This document shows, in pieces, positions 26,947 through 35,249 of a stretch of 64,000 nucleotides of DNA. This DNA comes from an uncultured Roseibium sp. (GTDB lineage Bacteria; Pseudomonadota; Alphaproteobacteria; Rhizobiales; Stappiaceae): NCBI RefSeq assembly GCF_947499295.1, contig NZ_CANMNP010000006.1, forward strand, positions 209,967-273,966. The letters are read 5' to 3'. Under the pieces are notes generated by a model. That model did not search any database and had not been told where the DNA came from. It saw nothing but the letters and a program-made list of their open reading frames with translations. Within the stretch, counting starts at the first letter, position 1. Every line of letters begins with the position of its first letter. Both the position numbers and the translations under genes were made by a program.

Positions 26947-28566
26947 TCAATCGAAAAGCGTTGCGATGTTGGTTTTGATCCTGTCGCCGATGTAAAGCGC
27001 CAAAGCCTGGATCGTTGAGGTTGGGTTGACCGCGCCAGCGGTCACAAAAATGGACCCGTCGACAATGAAGAGGTTCTTCACATCGTGGCAGCGGCCCCAG
27101 GCGTTAACGACCGATCTGTTCGGATCATCACCCATGCGGCACGTGCCCATCTGATGCCAGCCAGCGCGCCACCAGACGCTGTCGTCGCCCTTTGACAGGA
27201 CCTGTTTGGCTCCTGCCGCCAGGAGAAGCTCCCCGGCCTTGGCTTCTCCGTGTCGAAGCATTTTCCGCGTGTTGTCGCCGAGCCTGTAGGTGATCTTCGG
27301 TGCTGGAATGCCATCGCTGTCGGTCAGGTCCGGATCCAGGCTGACACAATTTGTTTCTTCGGGGAGATCCTCGGAAACGACAGTCAAACCGGCCATATAG
27401 GGATAGACATTGTCCATGATCTCCCTGTGTTTAGCGCCCCAGGGGATCGGGTTGTCGATCCCGTAACCCCCAAGAGCGAACGTCATCGGGGTCGTTGAAC
27501 GGCCTGAATGCAATCCGTAACCCCGGACAAAATCACGAGAGGGGTCCGTTTCATAGAATTCCTGCGAGAGGATCGAGCAAGCCATTGGACCTTCGTGCCC
27601 GCGCATTGGCTCATCGAAGACACCGGCTACACCCGTCAGTGGATGAAACATCAGGTTCTTGCCGACCAGACCGGATCTGTTGGCCACGCCTTCCGGGAAC
27701 AGTTTTGACTTTGAATTCAGCAGCAGTCTCGGCGTTCCGACGCCATTGCAAGCGACCACGACAAGCTCTGCCTTTTGCTCAAGAAGCTTGCCATCGGCAT
27801 CGTGATAAAGAACTCCTGTCGCAAAGCCGGTCTCCTGATCGACCACTATTTCACGGACACGGGAATTGGTTCTGAGTTCAACGCCTGCATTTTCCAGTAT
27901 CGGCCAATAGGTGAAATTGGTGCCCCCCTTGGCACCTGCAGCGCAGCCCAGATCGCACGTTCCCGCATTCACGCATTTTTGCCGACCGTCCCTGTCCTTG
28001 CTCAGGATGGCAACGTCCGAGGGCCACCAGTGCCAGCCCAGTTTGTTGAAGCCTCTCGCGAGGGTTTGACCGAGATGTCCGATCGGGATCGGCGGGAGTG
28101 GGGGCGAATAGTCAGGATATCCGGGATTGCCGCTCAGCCCCGAGACGCCCGTGTTCTCATCGTTCAAATTGTAAAACGGTTCGAGAGTGGCGTAGTCCAC
28201 CGGCCAATCTTCCGCGACACCGTCCAATGTCCTTGTTCTGAAGTCCGATGGTTTCATCCTCGGCCAATGGCCCAGGAAATTGATGGTCGACCCACCGACG
28301 CCATTCCAGTTCACAGGTGTGATGCAGCTGTCTTGCGAGTTTATCGGATAGTCCTGCTTCAGCTTCCTGACATTCGGATCGCATGAAAATGCGCCATAGC
28401 GGGCAAGCTCATAGTCTTCCCTACGGCTCGGAAAATCCTTGTCCTGCAAATGATCACCTTGTTCCAGGCAAAGAATGCGCATCCTGGTTTCCAGAAGGGA
28501 CCATGCGATTGCAGCTCCCGAGGCTCCAGCACCGATTATCAGGACGTCGACAGGATGGTTGGTCAT
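26947..28566 (-). CDS. GMC-family FAD-dependent oxidoreductase (gluconate-dehydrogenase flavoprotein-like)
   Basis: 539 aa from ATG at 28566 behind GGGAAG. FAD-binding Rossmann motif VLIIGAGASGAAIAWSLLE at residues 8-26, then INSQDSCITPVNWNGVGGSTINFLG and C-terminal GMC_C segments (HQMGTCRMGDDPNRSVVN with the catalytic His, FIVDGSIFVTAGAVNPTSTI). Paired with a subunit-III-like protein, it resembles membrane gluconate/sorbitol dehydrogenases, but there is no Tat signal and no cytochrome c subunit gene, so it may work in the cytoplasm with another acceptor. Substrate: a sugar or sugar acid brought in by the adjacent ABC transporter (inference). Confidence 0.92.
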   Translation of the reverse strand: MTNHPVDVLIIGAGASGAAIAWSLLETRMRILCLEQGDHLQDKDFPSRREDYELARYGAFSCDPNVRKLKQDYPINSQDSCITPVNWNGVGGSTINFLGHWPRMKPSDFRTRTLDGVAEDWPVDYATLEPFYNLNDENTGVSGLSGNPGYPDYSPPLPPIPIGHLGQTLARGFNKLGWHWWPSDVAILSKDRDGRQKCVNAGTCDLGCAAGAKGGTNFTYWPILENAGVELRTNSRVREIVVDQETGFATGVLYHDADGKLLEQKAELVVVACNGVGTPRLLLNSKSKLFPEGVANRSGLVGKNLMFHPLTGVAGVFDEPMRGHEGPMACSILSQEFYETDPSRDFVRGYGLHSGRSTTPMTFALGGYGIDNPIPWGAKHREIMDNVYPYMAGLTVVSEDLPEETNCVSLDPDLTDSDGIPAPKITYRLGDNTRKMLRHGEAKAGELLLAAGAKQVLSKGDDSVWWRAGWHQMGTCRMGDDPNRSVVNAWGRCHDVKNLFIVDGSIFVTAGAVNPTSTIQALALYIGDRIKTNIATLFD

Positions 28567-28583
28567 CTTTTCTTCCCAGTGCC

Positions 28584-29033
28584 TCAAACCTGCCGGTAGG
28601 CCGTGCCGCGGGCACGTACCGGGCGTGTCAATTCATCCATCAGAGCGTCGCTTTCCGGTTCCACGAGATATCCATCCGGGTGCACCGGATGAGCAGCGAC
28701 ACCAAGCAATGGACGGATTTCCGGCCGGCTGTAATAAGCCGTGTAGGTGAGGCGAACGAGTTCGGTGAAATCGGCTGGATGATCGGCTTCGATCACCTTG
28801 AGAACATCAACCCGTGCATCCGGTGAAAGGATCGGAAAATCGGGCGATTTCATCGAGATTGCCTCCAGGAGCCGGGTCACTGCTCCTGGAGAGCCGTTTG
28901 AATAGGCAGTTGCCGTGAGGACACCATCGGCAACTGCCTTCATACCGGCGGACGGCATGCGCCGTGCACCGCCAGCCGGAATGATTTCTTCCAGAACTTT
29001 CAAGAGGAGCGCCTGAGTTTCCGACGTTGACAT
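28584..29033 (-). CDS. Gluconate 2-dehydrogenase subunit 3-like protein
   Basis: 149 aa from ATG at 29033, five bases behind GGAGG. Mostly helical, with LLKVLEEIIPAG near the start and the HPDGYL/ LVRLTYTAYYSRPEI segments found in small subunits of GMC-type sugar dehydrogenases. No signal peptide, in contrast to typical subunit 3 proteins that carry Tat signals. It sits 17 bp upstream of the GMC flavoprotein and should be its small partner. Confidence 0.78.
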   Translation of the reverse strand: MSTSETQALLLKVLEEIIPAGGARRMPSAGMKAVADGVLTATAYSNGSPGAVTRLLEAISMKSPDFPILSPDARVDVLKVIEADHPADFTELVRLTYTAYYSRPEIRPLLGVAAHPVHPDGYLVEPESDALMDELTRPVRARGTAYRQV

Positions 29034-29042
29034 TGGCACCTC

Positions 29043-30266
29043 CTAGCGCTGTCCGTTGCCTGCCGGGCGTGACAGCGCGTCAATCGCAACGGCAAGAAGA
29101 AGAATGGCGCCCGAGAACATGAGTTTGTCTGCAGCGCTCGCTCCGGATAGGTCCAGACCATTGCCCAGGGACCCGATGACAAGTGCTCCAAGGATTGCAT
29201 TCCAGACAGAACCGCGGCCGCCAAACAGAGATGTGCCTCCAATGACTGCTGCACCAATGCTTTCCAGCAAAAGGGAGCCGCCAGCGAATGCGGTGTAGGA
29301 CACCGAACCGTAGCGGGACGCTCCGAAGATGCCGCCGATTGCAGCCAGGAGGCCTACAATCCCGAAGGCTGCCACCCGGATGCGTTTGACGTTCATGCCG
29401 ACACGCCGCGCGCTTTCCGCATTGCCGCCGACAGCGAAGATCGATCTGCCGAAGGGTGTGGATGTCGTGACCCAGCCGACAATTGCGGTAACACCTGTCA
29501 GGAGAATTATCAGGAGTGGGACCGATCTGTAAGCGTTCATCGTCAGGACCGCAGCAAAGACGATGATCGCAAAGAACGCGACCTGTCCCCAAAGTGTGGT
29601 GGCGGTGTCGAGTTCCAGCCCGCGGAGCTTACGCTCCGCCTGACGGCGCAGAGCCAGTGCAGCGATTGCAACAACAAGAAGGGTTGCAAGCAGGAGGCCC
29701 CAGATATCGGGAACCAGTATGCGTGCGATTGCCCGAACGAAGGGATCGCTTATGTTGAGGTTCCCCGTTGGCAGGATCTTCTGCATCAGCCCCTGGTAGC
29801 CGAGCAAGCCGGCCAGTGTGACGACAAAGGAAGGTATGCCGACATAGGCGATCAGTAACCCCTGCGCGGCCCCCATAGCGACGCCGACGGCCATGACAAT
29901 CAGGCAAGCCGTCCAGCCGGGGATGCCGGCGAGCACAAGAACGCCAAGAAGCGCAGCGCAGACACCGGCCGTGGCCGCGGCGGAGAGGTCTATTTCCCCC
30001 AGAAGCAGGACAACGGTTATTCCGACCGCCAATGTCGCGATCACTGCTGACTGCATGAACAGATTGTAGATATTGCGCGGTGAGAGAAAGATGAAGCGGA
30101 TACTGGTGGCATCCTGATCGCCCCAGAATTCCCACAAGGGGAGTGCTATCCCGAAATAGAGCCAGATCGCCGCCAGTGCGAGAAGGACTGGCACGAACGA
30201 GCCCAGGCGTGTTTCGCGCAGTCGTCGCAAACGTTCTACCGGAGAAAATGGAGAGTTAGGCTGCAT
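29043..30266 (-). CDS. Sugar ABC transporter permease (XylH-like)
   Basis: 407 aa, longer than RbsC-type permeases as usual for XylH. About ten or more membrane helices; the loop AVGGNAESARRVGMNVKRIR and the LLESIGAAVIGGTSLFGGRGSVW segment are family signatures, and LLLGEIDLSAAATAG is the XylH-type second-helix motif. Start overlaps the ATPase stop by 11 bases. It forms the channel with the ATPase at 30256-31074 and receives sugar from the binding protein at 31086-32147. Confidence 0.93.
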   Translation of the reverse strand: MQPNSPFSPVERLRRLRETRLGSFVPVLLALAAIWLYFGIALPLWEFWGDQDATSIRFIFLSPRNIYNLFMQSAVIATLAVGITVVLLLGEIDLSAAATAGVCAALLGVLVLAGIPGWTACLIVMAVGVAMGAAQGLLIAYVGIPSFVVTLAGLLGYQGLMQKILPTGNLNISDPFVRAIARILVPDIWGLLLATLLVVAIAALALRRQAERKLRGLELDTATTLWGQVAFFAIIVFAAVLTMNAYRSVPLLIILLTGVTAIVGWVTTSTPFGRSIFAVGGNAESARRVGMNVKRIRVAAFGIVGLLAAIGGIFGASRYGSVSYTAFAGGSLLLESIGAAVIGGTSLFGGRGSVWNAILGALVIGSLGNGLDLSGASAADKLMFSGAILLLAVAIDALSRPAGNGQR

Positions 30267-31074
30267 TGTTCGCCCCGTTGTCCAGTCCGGCGGTCATGGC
30301 AACGACGATTTCGTCTGCGGTCGTCTCGGATGTTTTCCAGGTTGCGACATTGGCTCCGTGACGCAGAATGCAGATCCGGTCGGATACCTCGAAGATGTCG
30401 CGCATATTGTGGGAGATGTAGACAACGGCGTGGTCGGTGTCGCGGAGCCGCTTGACGACATCCAGAACCTGTCGCGTCTGAGCGACACCCAGAGCCGCAG
30501 TCGGCTCGTCCAGCATCACGACACTGCACTCGGCACCGACGGCCCTGGCAATGGCAATCGCCTGGCGCTGTCCACCCGAGAGGCCACCCACCTTGGCGCG
30601 TACGGATTTGAGGGTTCGTACCTGAAGCCGGTCTATGGCGGTCTGGGCGCGAACTTCCATCTCAAGATCATCGAGAGGACGCAAGATGCGCGGTAGAAAC
30701 TGCCAGCCGGATTTCACCGGTTCAGCTCCAAGCGAGAGATTGGCCGCGACATCAAGATTCTCGCAAAGGGCCAGATCCTGATAAACAATCTGAATGCCAA
30801 GTGCACCGGCGTCATGAGGATTGCTGATCGCGACCGGCTTCTCATCGATGAAGAAGTCACCTTCATCCGACGTGAGTGCCCCGGCCAGAATTTTCATGAG
30901 CGTCGACTTGCCGGCGCCATTGTCGCCGACCAGTGCCATAACCTCACCGCGTGCAACCTCGAAGTCGACGCCTTTTAGTGCGTGAACACCGCCAAAGCGT
31001 TTTTCGATACCTGCAACGCGCAAGCGAGGTGGCGGGGCCGCCGGCCCCACCTGCTTGTTGTTTTCCAAAGACAT
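30256..31074 (-). CDS. Sugar ABC transporter ATPase, single nucleotide-binding domain (FrcA/XylG-like)
   Basis: 272 aa with one NBD only: Walker A GDNGAGKSTLMK, Q-loop QDLALCENLDV, signature GLSGGQRQAIAIARAV, Walker B VVMLDEPTAALG and H-loop YISHNMRD. XylG and RbsA have two tandem domains, so this is the FrcA-type single-domain form that must dimerise. Near its 5' end (31027-31052) an imperfect inverted repeat in the PAAPPPR-coding stretch could form an mRNA stem that lowers its expression relative to the upstream binding protein. Confidence 0.92.
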   Translation of the reverse strand: MSLENNKQVGPAAPPPRLRVAGIEKRFGGVHALKGVDFEVARGEVMALVGDNGAGKSTLMKILAGALTSDEGDFFIDEKPVAISNPHDAGALGIQIVYQDLALCENLDVAANLSLGAEPVKSGWQFLPRILRPLDDLEMEVRAQTAIDRLQVRTLKSVRAKVGGLSGGQRQAIAIARAVGAECSVVMLDEPTAALGVAQTRQVLDVVKRLRDTDHAVVYISHNMRDIFEVSDRICILRHGANVATWKTSETTADEIVVAMTAGLDNGANNAA

Positions 31075-31085
31075 GGATTGCCCGG

Positions 31086-32147
31086 TTACTTACAGAAATC
31101 GGTTGCCGCGGCTTCGCCCTGGCAGACCATTTCCTTTGTGATCGATGGATCGTTTTCGATGACGTAGGCGACACCCTCAGCACCAATGGCGGAATAGGAG
31201 CCAACGGGAACGTAGGCGACCTCGGCCCCAACACCGTTCTTGACTTTTTGTGGAGCCAGGTCGGAAAAGTCCTCGCCCTTGATAAGCCTGACAGTCACCT
31301 TGGCCGCCGCGTTTGCCATATCGGCAAGCGGACGCCAGCCACATTGTGTCTGCTTGCCGAGGAGCATCAGCTGCTGGGCCTGCACCGTGCAATCCAGCCC
31401 GGACACCGGCATTGTTCCGGCCATGCCCTGTTCTTCCAGGGCCGCAATGGCAGCGCCGGCGTTTCCGTCATTTGAAGAGACAACACCCTGAACATTGTTG
31501 TTGAGCTGGGTCAGTGCCTGGTCCATGGAGCGCCTGGCAATTGCCGGGTCCCAACCCTGTGTCCAGTTTTCGTAGCCCATGACCCGTTTGCCGCTCTCGA
31601 ACAGGGGCGTAAGGGCGCGCAGTTGCCCATTGTGAATGACTGCAGCGTTCGGATCTGTCGGAGAGCCTTTGAGCAGCACCAGCGTGTCGCCATCCTTGGT
31701 ATTCTCAATGACATGGCTGGCTTGATCGAAGCCCATCGCCTCCAAATCCGCCTGCACCCAAAAAGAGGTGTTTGCCGAATTGATCATTCGGTCATAGGCA
31801 ATGGTTGGAACGTCCTCTTCCGCAGCCATATCCGCAATGACAGCGGAGCTTTCGCCGTCAATGGGAATGACCACAAGCACCTTTGCACCTTGCGTGAGGG
31901 CTTGTTCGGCCTGGCGTTGCTGGACGGACGTGTCATTGTTGGCATTGAAGACTTCCACCCGAATGTCCGGGGCGATTTCCTTCATCGTCGAGACGAAAGC
32001 CGCCGCGTCCTGCTGTTCCCAGCGGGGATTTACGTTTTCCGGTAACAACAAGCCAACCATATCTTCCGCGGCTGCTGCCCCGGCTCCCAAAAGTGTGGCC
32101 AATGCTGTGCCCGTTATCAATAAGCCTTTCATAGTGCTTGGAAACAT
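31086..32147 (-). CDS. Sugar ABC transporter substrate-binding protein (XylF-like)
   Basis: 353 aa; ATG five bases behind GAGGAGG. Signal peptide 1-27 (cleavage after GAAAAE region). Mature sequence shows the XylF pattern: VGLLLPENVNPRWEQQDAAA, VQQRQAEQALTQGAKVLVV, PTIAYDRMI, LKGSPTDPNA, VSSNDGNAGAAIAAL, PVSGLDCTVQAQQLMLLGKQ. Binds a monosaccharide in the periplasm. First structural gene of the operon and directly downstream of the FadR-type regulator gene; repeats of the regulator's presumed half-site flank its ribosome-binding site. Confidence 0.93.
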   Translation of the reverse strand: MFPSTMKGLLITGTALATLLGAGAAAAEDMVGLLLPENVNPRWEQQDAAAFVSTMKEIAPDIRVEVFNANNDTSVQQRQAEQALTQGAKVLVVIPIDGESSAVIADMAAEEDVPTIAYDRMINSANTSFWVQADLEAMGFDQASHVIENTKDGDTLVLLKGSPTDPNAAVIHNGQLRALTPLFESGKRVMGYENWTQGWDPAIARRSMDQALTQLNNNVQGVVSSNDGNAGAAIAALEEQGMAGTMPVSGLDCTVQAQQLMLLGKQTQCGWRPLADMANAAAKVTVRLIKGEDFSDLAPQKVKNGVGAEVAYVPVGSYSAIGAEGVAYVIENDPSITKEMVCQGEAAATDFCK

Positions 32148-32169
32148 CCTATCCTCCTCGTCGATGTTT
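32142..32169. promoter_or_regulatory. AAACATC-N14-GATGTTT inverted half-sites around the start of the binding-protein gene
   Basis: AAACATC (32142-32148) and GATGTTT (32163-32169) are the same 7-mers that form the palindrome at 33086-33100 upstream of the regulator gene. They are 21 bp apart centre to centre and bracket the ribosome-binding site. Could be a second, split operator; coincidence cannot be excluded. Confidence 0.35.
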
Positions 32170-32330
32170 CAGCGCTTTCAGCGCCGGATCTTCTGGTGGA
32201 ATTCCTTCGATTGAGCGATCGATCCGGCGGGGCGAGTATGGTTCCAAACAAGCTCGAACCGCCGGCCACTAGCCTGTCCACCAACAGGCGCGAAGTTCTG
32301 CAACTGCCCCTCCAGGCAGGTGGGTTTTGC

Positions 32331-33074
32331 CTATTTCCCGCTTGTGCCTGACATGATGTGAGCAAGGCGTTCGCGGGTGTCCTCCAAATGTTCCTTCATG
32401 GCAGCTTCAGCCGCCGGGGCGTCTTGCGCTTCAATGGCGGCAAGCACTTTTTGATGAAGGGGGACGGAACGCTTGTTGTCCCGCGGGTCAGCGTTTGTCA
32501 GTCGGATAGAGCTCAAAAGCGCTGAAAAGATCACGCCTTCCATTGCCATCAGGACTTCATTGTTTGCCGCACGAAGCACCGCACGGTGAAACAGAGCGTC
32601 TGCCACCACGTAGTCCTGGATCTCCGAAGCACTTTCCATCTTTTGTTGCGCGGCACGGATTTCGTCGATTTGCGCCTTGGTTGCCGAATTCGCTGCCCAA
32701 GCGGCTGCGCTCGGTTCGAAAACCTGACGAACGTCCAGTAGCTGGTTCAAGAAGCTGGGCCTTGGTTCAACACTGAGATGCCAGGCCAGAACATCATCAT
32801 CCAGGAGGTTCCAGCTGGCGCGCCGCCGGACCCGCGTGCCGCTGCCGCGCTTCACCTCAAGAAGCCCCTTTGCAACAAGAAGCTTGACCGCTTCGCGAAC
32901 CACAGACTTTGAAACGCCAAAACGCTCGCAGAGCTTGTTCTCGTCGTCGATCAGGTCGCCTTCACGAACGACACCTCCAACGATGCGTCTGCCCAGTTCG
33001 CGGCAGACCTGTGTTGAAAGCGACGGAACAACACCCGCGGTGTCTTTGAGATCATAGTAGAGTAGTTCAGACAT
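32331..33074 (-). CDS. GntR-family regulator, FadR subfamily
   Basis: 247 aa. Winged helix at residues 18-85 (LGRRIVGGVVREGDLIDDENKL, FGVSKSVVREAVKLLVAKGL, VKRGSGTRVR) and an all-helical FCD domain with the metal-binding pattern (DVRQVFEPSAAAWAA, DALFHRAVLRAANN, HQKVLAAI). Close to galactonate/ sugar-acid sensing members such as DgoR. Lies upstream of and on the same strand as the sugar uptake/oxidation operon, separated from the binding-protein gene by 183 bp. A palindrome in its own promoter suggests autoregulation. Confidence 0.93.
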   Translation of the reverse strand: MSELLYYDLKDTAGVVPSLSTQVCRELGRRIVGGVVREGDLIDDENKLCERFGVSKSVVREAVKLLVAKGLLEVKRGSGTRVRRRASWNLLDDDVLAWHLSVEPRPSFLNQLLDVRQVFEPSAAAWAANSATKAQIDEIRAAQQKMESASEIQDYVVADALFHRAVLRAANNEVLMAMEGVIFSALLSSIRLTNADPRDNKRSVPLHQKVLAAIEAQDAPAAEAAMKEHLEDTRERLAHIMSGTSGK

Positions 33075-33085
33075 GAGATGATATT

Positions 33086-33117
33086 AAACATCTGATGTTT
33101 TGGTTGTCCAGATGTTT
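33086..33117. promoter_or_regulatory. Palindromic operator AAACATCTGATGTTT plus a third half-site in the gntR promoter
   Basis: 33086-33100 is a perfect 15-bp palindrome, and GATGTTT recurs at 33111-33117, 17 bp from the first copy. On the minus strand TGGACA (about 33104-33109) and TAATAT just after the palindrome could be -35 and -10 boxes with the palindrome in the spacer, which suits repression. The remainder of the gap up to 33326 holds nothing recognisable. Confidence 0.6.
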
Positions 33118-33326
33118 TTCGAGCGCCTTCGACTGAATCGTGATTGGGTCGCGAAACGACTGCTCGAATTGCGACATGACGCTGAAAGTGAACATGGTCC
33201 AGGGCGGCCAAGCTGTTCTAAGCCGTCTGACGCTGTCCGGTTTTGGCCATGGACGTCTTTTGCTGTCCGCCGATTGCTGCCGTGACCAAACCAAAATGCG
33301 CCTATCAGACGCGAGAAACATCGAAT

Positions 33327-34073
33327 TCAGTGTTGGCCGAACAGGATGCCAAAGTCGGGCAGCGGGTCATTGATCTTTGCGAGGCGCAGCATATGCCACG
33401 CCAGTGCCTGATTGCTGCTAATGATGGGCACACCAATCTCGTGTTCAGTTTCCTTGAGAATGTTCAAGGTTCGAAGGTTTGTGCACGATACGACGATTGC
33501 ATCGCAAAGGGAGGCTGAAGCAATCTGCCTGGCCGACTGAATGATCGAGAGTTCACTGATCCGCGCAACGACCCGGTCATTGCCTTCCTCAAAGGACCCG
33601 AAGCCGGCAATTTCAAAACCGGCATTTATCAGTTTCAAACGCATGCGCTCAGATATGTCCGGCACATAGGGTGTTATGAAACCGAGCCTTTTTGCACCGA
33701 CCTCTTGTCCGGCGGCAATTACGGCGGCCAAGGGGTCAGTAACCAAGGCGTTGGGATAGACCGTCTGAATGGCGCGGGCGACGTTCCGCGATCCGATCAC
33801 CGTTGAGGCCGAAGTGCATCCATAACCGATCACATCGAAATCAAGCGATTGCGGCAAAAGCCGCGCCGAAGACGGCAGGTCTTTTTCCATTTGGGCAAGT
33901 GTGTCCGCACGAATGTCGGACACCATCGGAATGCGGCTGTGATAAAGGGCGACACCGTCGAGTGCCATGAGCCTGGAAAACTCTGGTTCCAGCGTTTCGT
34001 CGGTCTCCAGTACGATCACACCCAACGTCGCTCGTGTTCCGATCCCGGCATCCGTGTCGAATTGCAGTTTCAT
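33327..34073 (-). CDS. Asp/Glu racemase superfamily protein (EutA / maleate isomerase / arylmalonate decarboxylase-like)
   Basis: 248 aa; ATG behind GAGGTGAGCCC. Two catalytic-type cysteines, C86 in GYGCTSAS and C197 in VSCTNLRT, sit in the two half-domains as in racemases and maleate cis-trans isomerases. EutA of hydroxyectoine catabolism belongs to this group. The gene ends an operon with M20 and M24 hydrolases, across from a TRAP transporter and a diaminopropionate ammonia-lyase-like gene. It may invert or isomerise a carbon centre of an amino-acid-like substrate; the precise reaction is unknown. Confidence 0.85.
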   Translation of the reverse strand: MKLQFDTDAGIGTRATLGVIVLETDETLEPEFSRLMALDGVALYHSRIPMVSDIRADTLAQMEKDLPSSARLLPQSLDFDVIGYGCTSASTVIGSRNVARAIQTVYPNALVTDPLAAVIAAGQEVGAKRLGFITPYVPDISERMRLKLINAGFEIAGFGSFEEGNDRVVARISELSIIQSARQIASASLCDAIVVSCTNLRTLNILKETEHEIGVPIISSNQALAWHMLRLAKINDPLPDFGILFGQH

Positions 34074-34082
34074 GGGCTCACC

Positions 34083-35249
34083 TCAGATGACAGGAAGGTC
34101 GCGGGAGGCGCGTTCGGAAAGCAACTGGGCACCGTCCTCACGTATGACGATGTTTTCCTCATGAACCATGATCAGGGCGTCGCCATAACTCAGCGATGGC
34201 TCCAGTGTCAGCACCATGTTTTCTGCGATGGGTGTGTGATCATAGGGAGCATGTGAGGGCCATTCGGTGAGTTGTATACCCAGTCCGTGACCCAAGCGGC
34301 CAACATTTCCACCCTGGCCGTGCAATTCCGCGATAACACCCTGCATGACCTGATAAAGCTGATGACAAGTGATGCCGGCCCGGGCGGCCTTGATCCCAGC
34401 CTCAGTCGCACGCCACAGCACGTCATATGCTTTTTGGGAAGCAGCATCGGCGGTTCCGATGGCATAGTTGCGATCGAAATCGCAATAGTACCCATCCCAG
34501 ACCGCACCCGTGTCCAGCATCAGGATGTCACCGCGCGCCAAGGGTCGGCGAGAGGGTGGTGAAATCACATCATGGTAACCACCCTGGTCCGCACCACCGA
34601 CAAGATAGGGAACATCGTCAGCACCTTGAGCGAGGCCTTCTCGGCGAAAGGTGCGAAACAGGTCTTCTAAAGGCTGCCCCTCCTGTGCCAGCTCCGGAAC
34701 CTTCGCAAATGTCCGTGAGCCGATGGCACAGATGTGAGCAAGTTTTTCAATTTCCCGTTCGGACTTGATCATGCGCAACGATCGAACGAGGTCAGTCGCG
34801 TCAGTAATTGACAGGTTCGGGAGACCTTGCAACAGCCTTTCATAGTCACCCAAAGGCATGCGAAGTCCGGTTTCATGGCCTTTCATCACACCGAGCGTCT
34901 TACGCTCTCTTGCAAGCGGTGTGAGCAATTCCGTCAAAAGGCTCACTCCGTCATCTTCAGGGCAGGGTGCACTCCATGTGCGGATGTCGTCCAGCCAAGT
35001 GCTGTGCATCAACTGCGCACCGATTTCGGGAATGATCGCAATCGGTTTGCCGGTTGAGGGTAGATAAAGGAACCAGGGCCGGGTCGGGCTTTGCCAAAAC
35101 AAAGTCTGAAAACCGCTGAAATATCGAATTTCGGGCTCACTCATAAAAAGGATCCCATCGATACCCGCTGCAGCCATGCGAAATTGGGCCCGGTGAGTGC
35201 GCGCTTCGAATTCTGTTTCGGGAAATCCGCGGGAAGGCGCTTCTGTCAT
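34083..35249 (-). CDS. M24 metallopeptidase-family hydrolase (Xaa-Pro dipeptidase / ectoine hydrolase DoeA-like)
   Basis: 388 aa. N-terminal creatinase domain then the pita-bread fold: metal ligands in MLDTGAVWDGYYCDFDRNY (two Asp), His in RLGHGLGIQ, Glu in LTLEPSLS and Glu in MVHEENIVI, so all five canonical ligands are present. Length and context match DoeA/EutD, which opens the ectoine ring, but proline dipeptidases look alike. Start codon overlaps the stop of the M20 gene by four bases. It probably cleaves a cyclic or peptide-like C-N bond of the TRAP substrate. Confidence 0.85.
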   Translation of the reverse strand: MTEAPSRGFPETEFEARTHRAQFRMAAAGIDGILFMSEPEIRYFSGFQTLFWQSPTRPWFLYLPSTGKPIAIIPEIGAQLMHSTWLDDIRTWSAPCPEDDGVSLLTELLTPLARERKTLGVMKGHETGLRMPLGDYERLLQGLPNLSITDATDLVRSLRMIKSEREIEKLAHICAIGSRTFAKVPELAQEGQPLEDLFRTFRREGLAQGADDVPYLVGGADQGGYHDVISPPSRRPLARGDILMLDTGAVWDGYYCDFDRNYAIGTADAASQKAYDVLWRATEAGIKAARAGITCHQLYQVMQGVIAELHGQGGNVGRLGHGLGIQLTEWPSHAPYDHTPIAENMVLTLEPSLSYGDALIMVHEENIVIREDGAQLLSERASRDLPVI

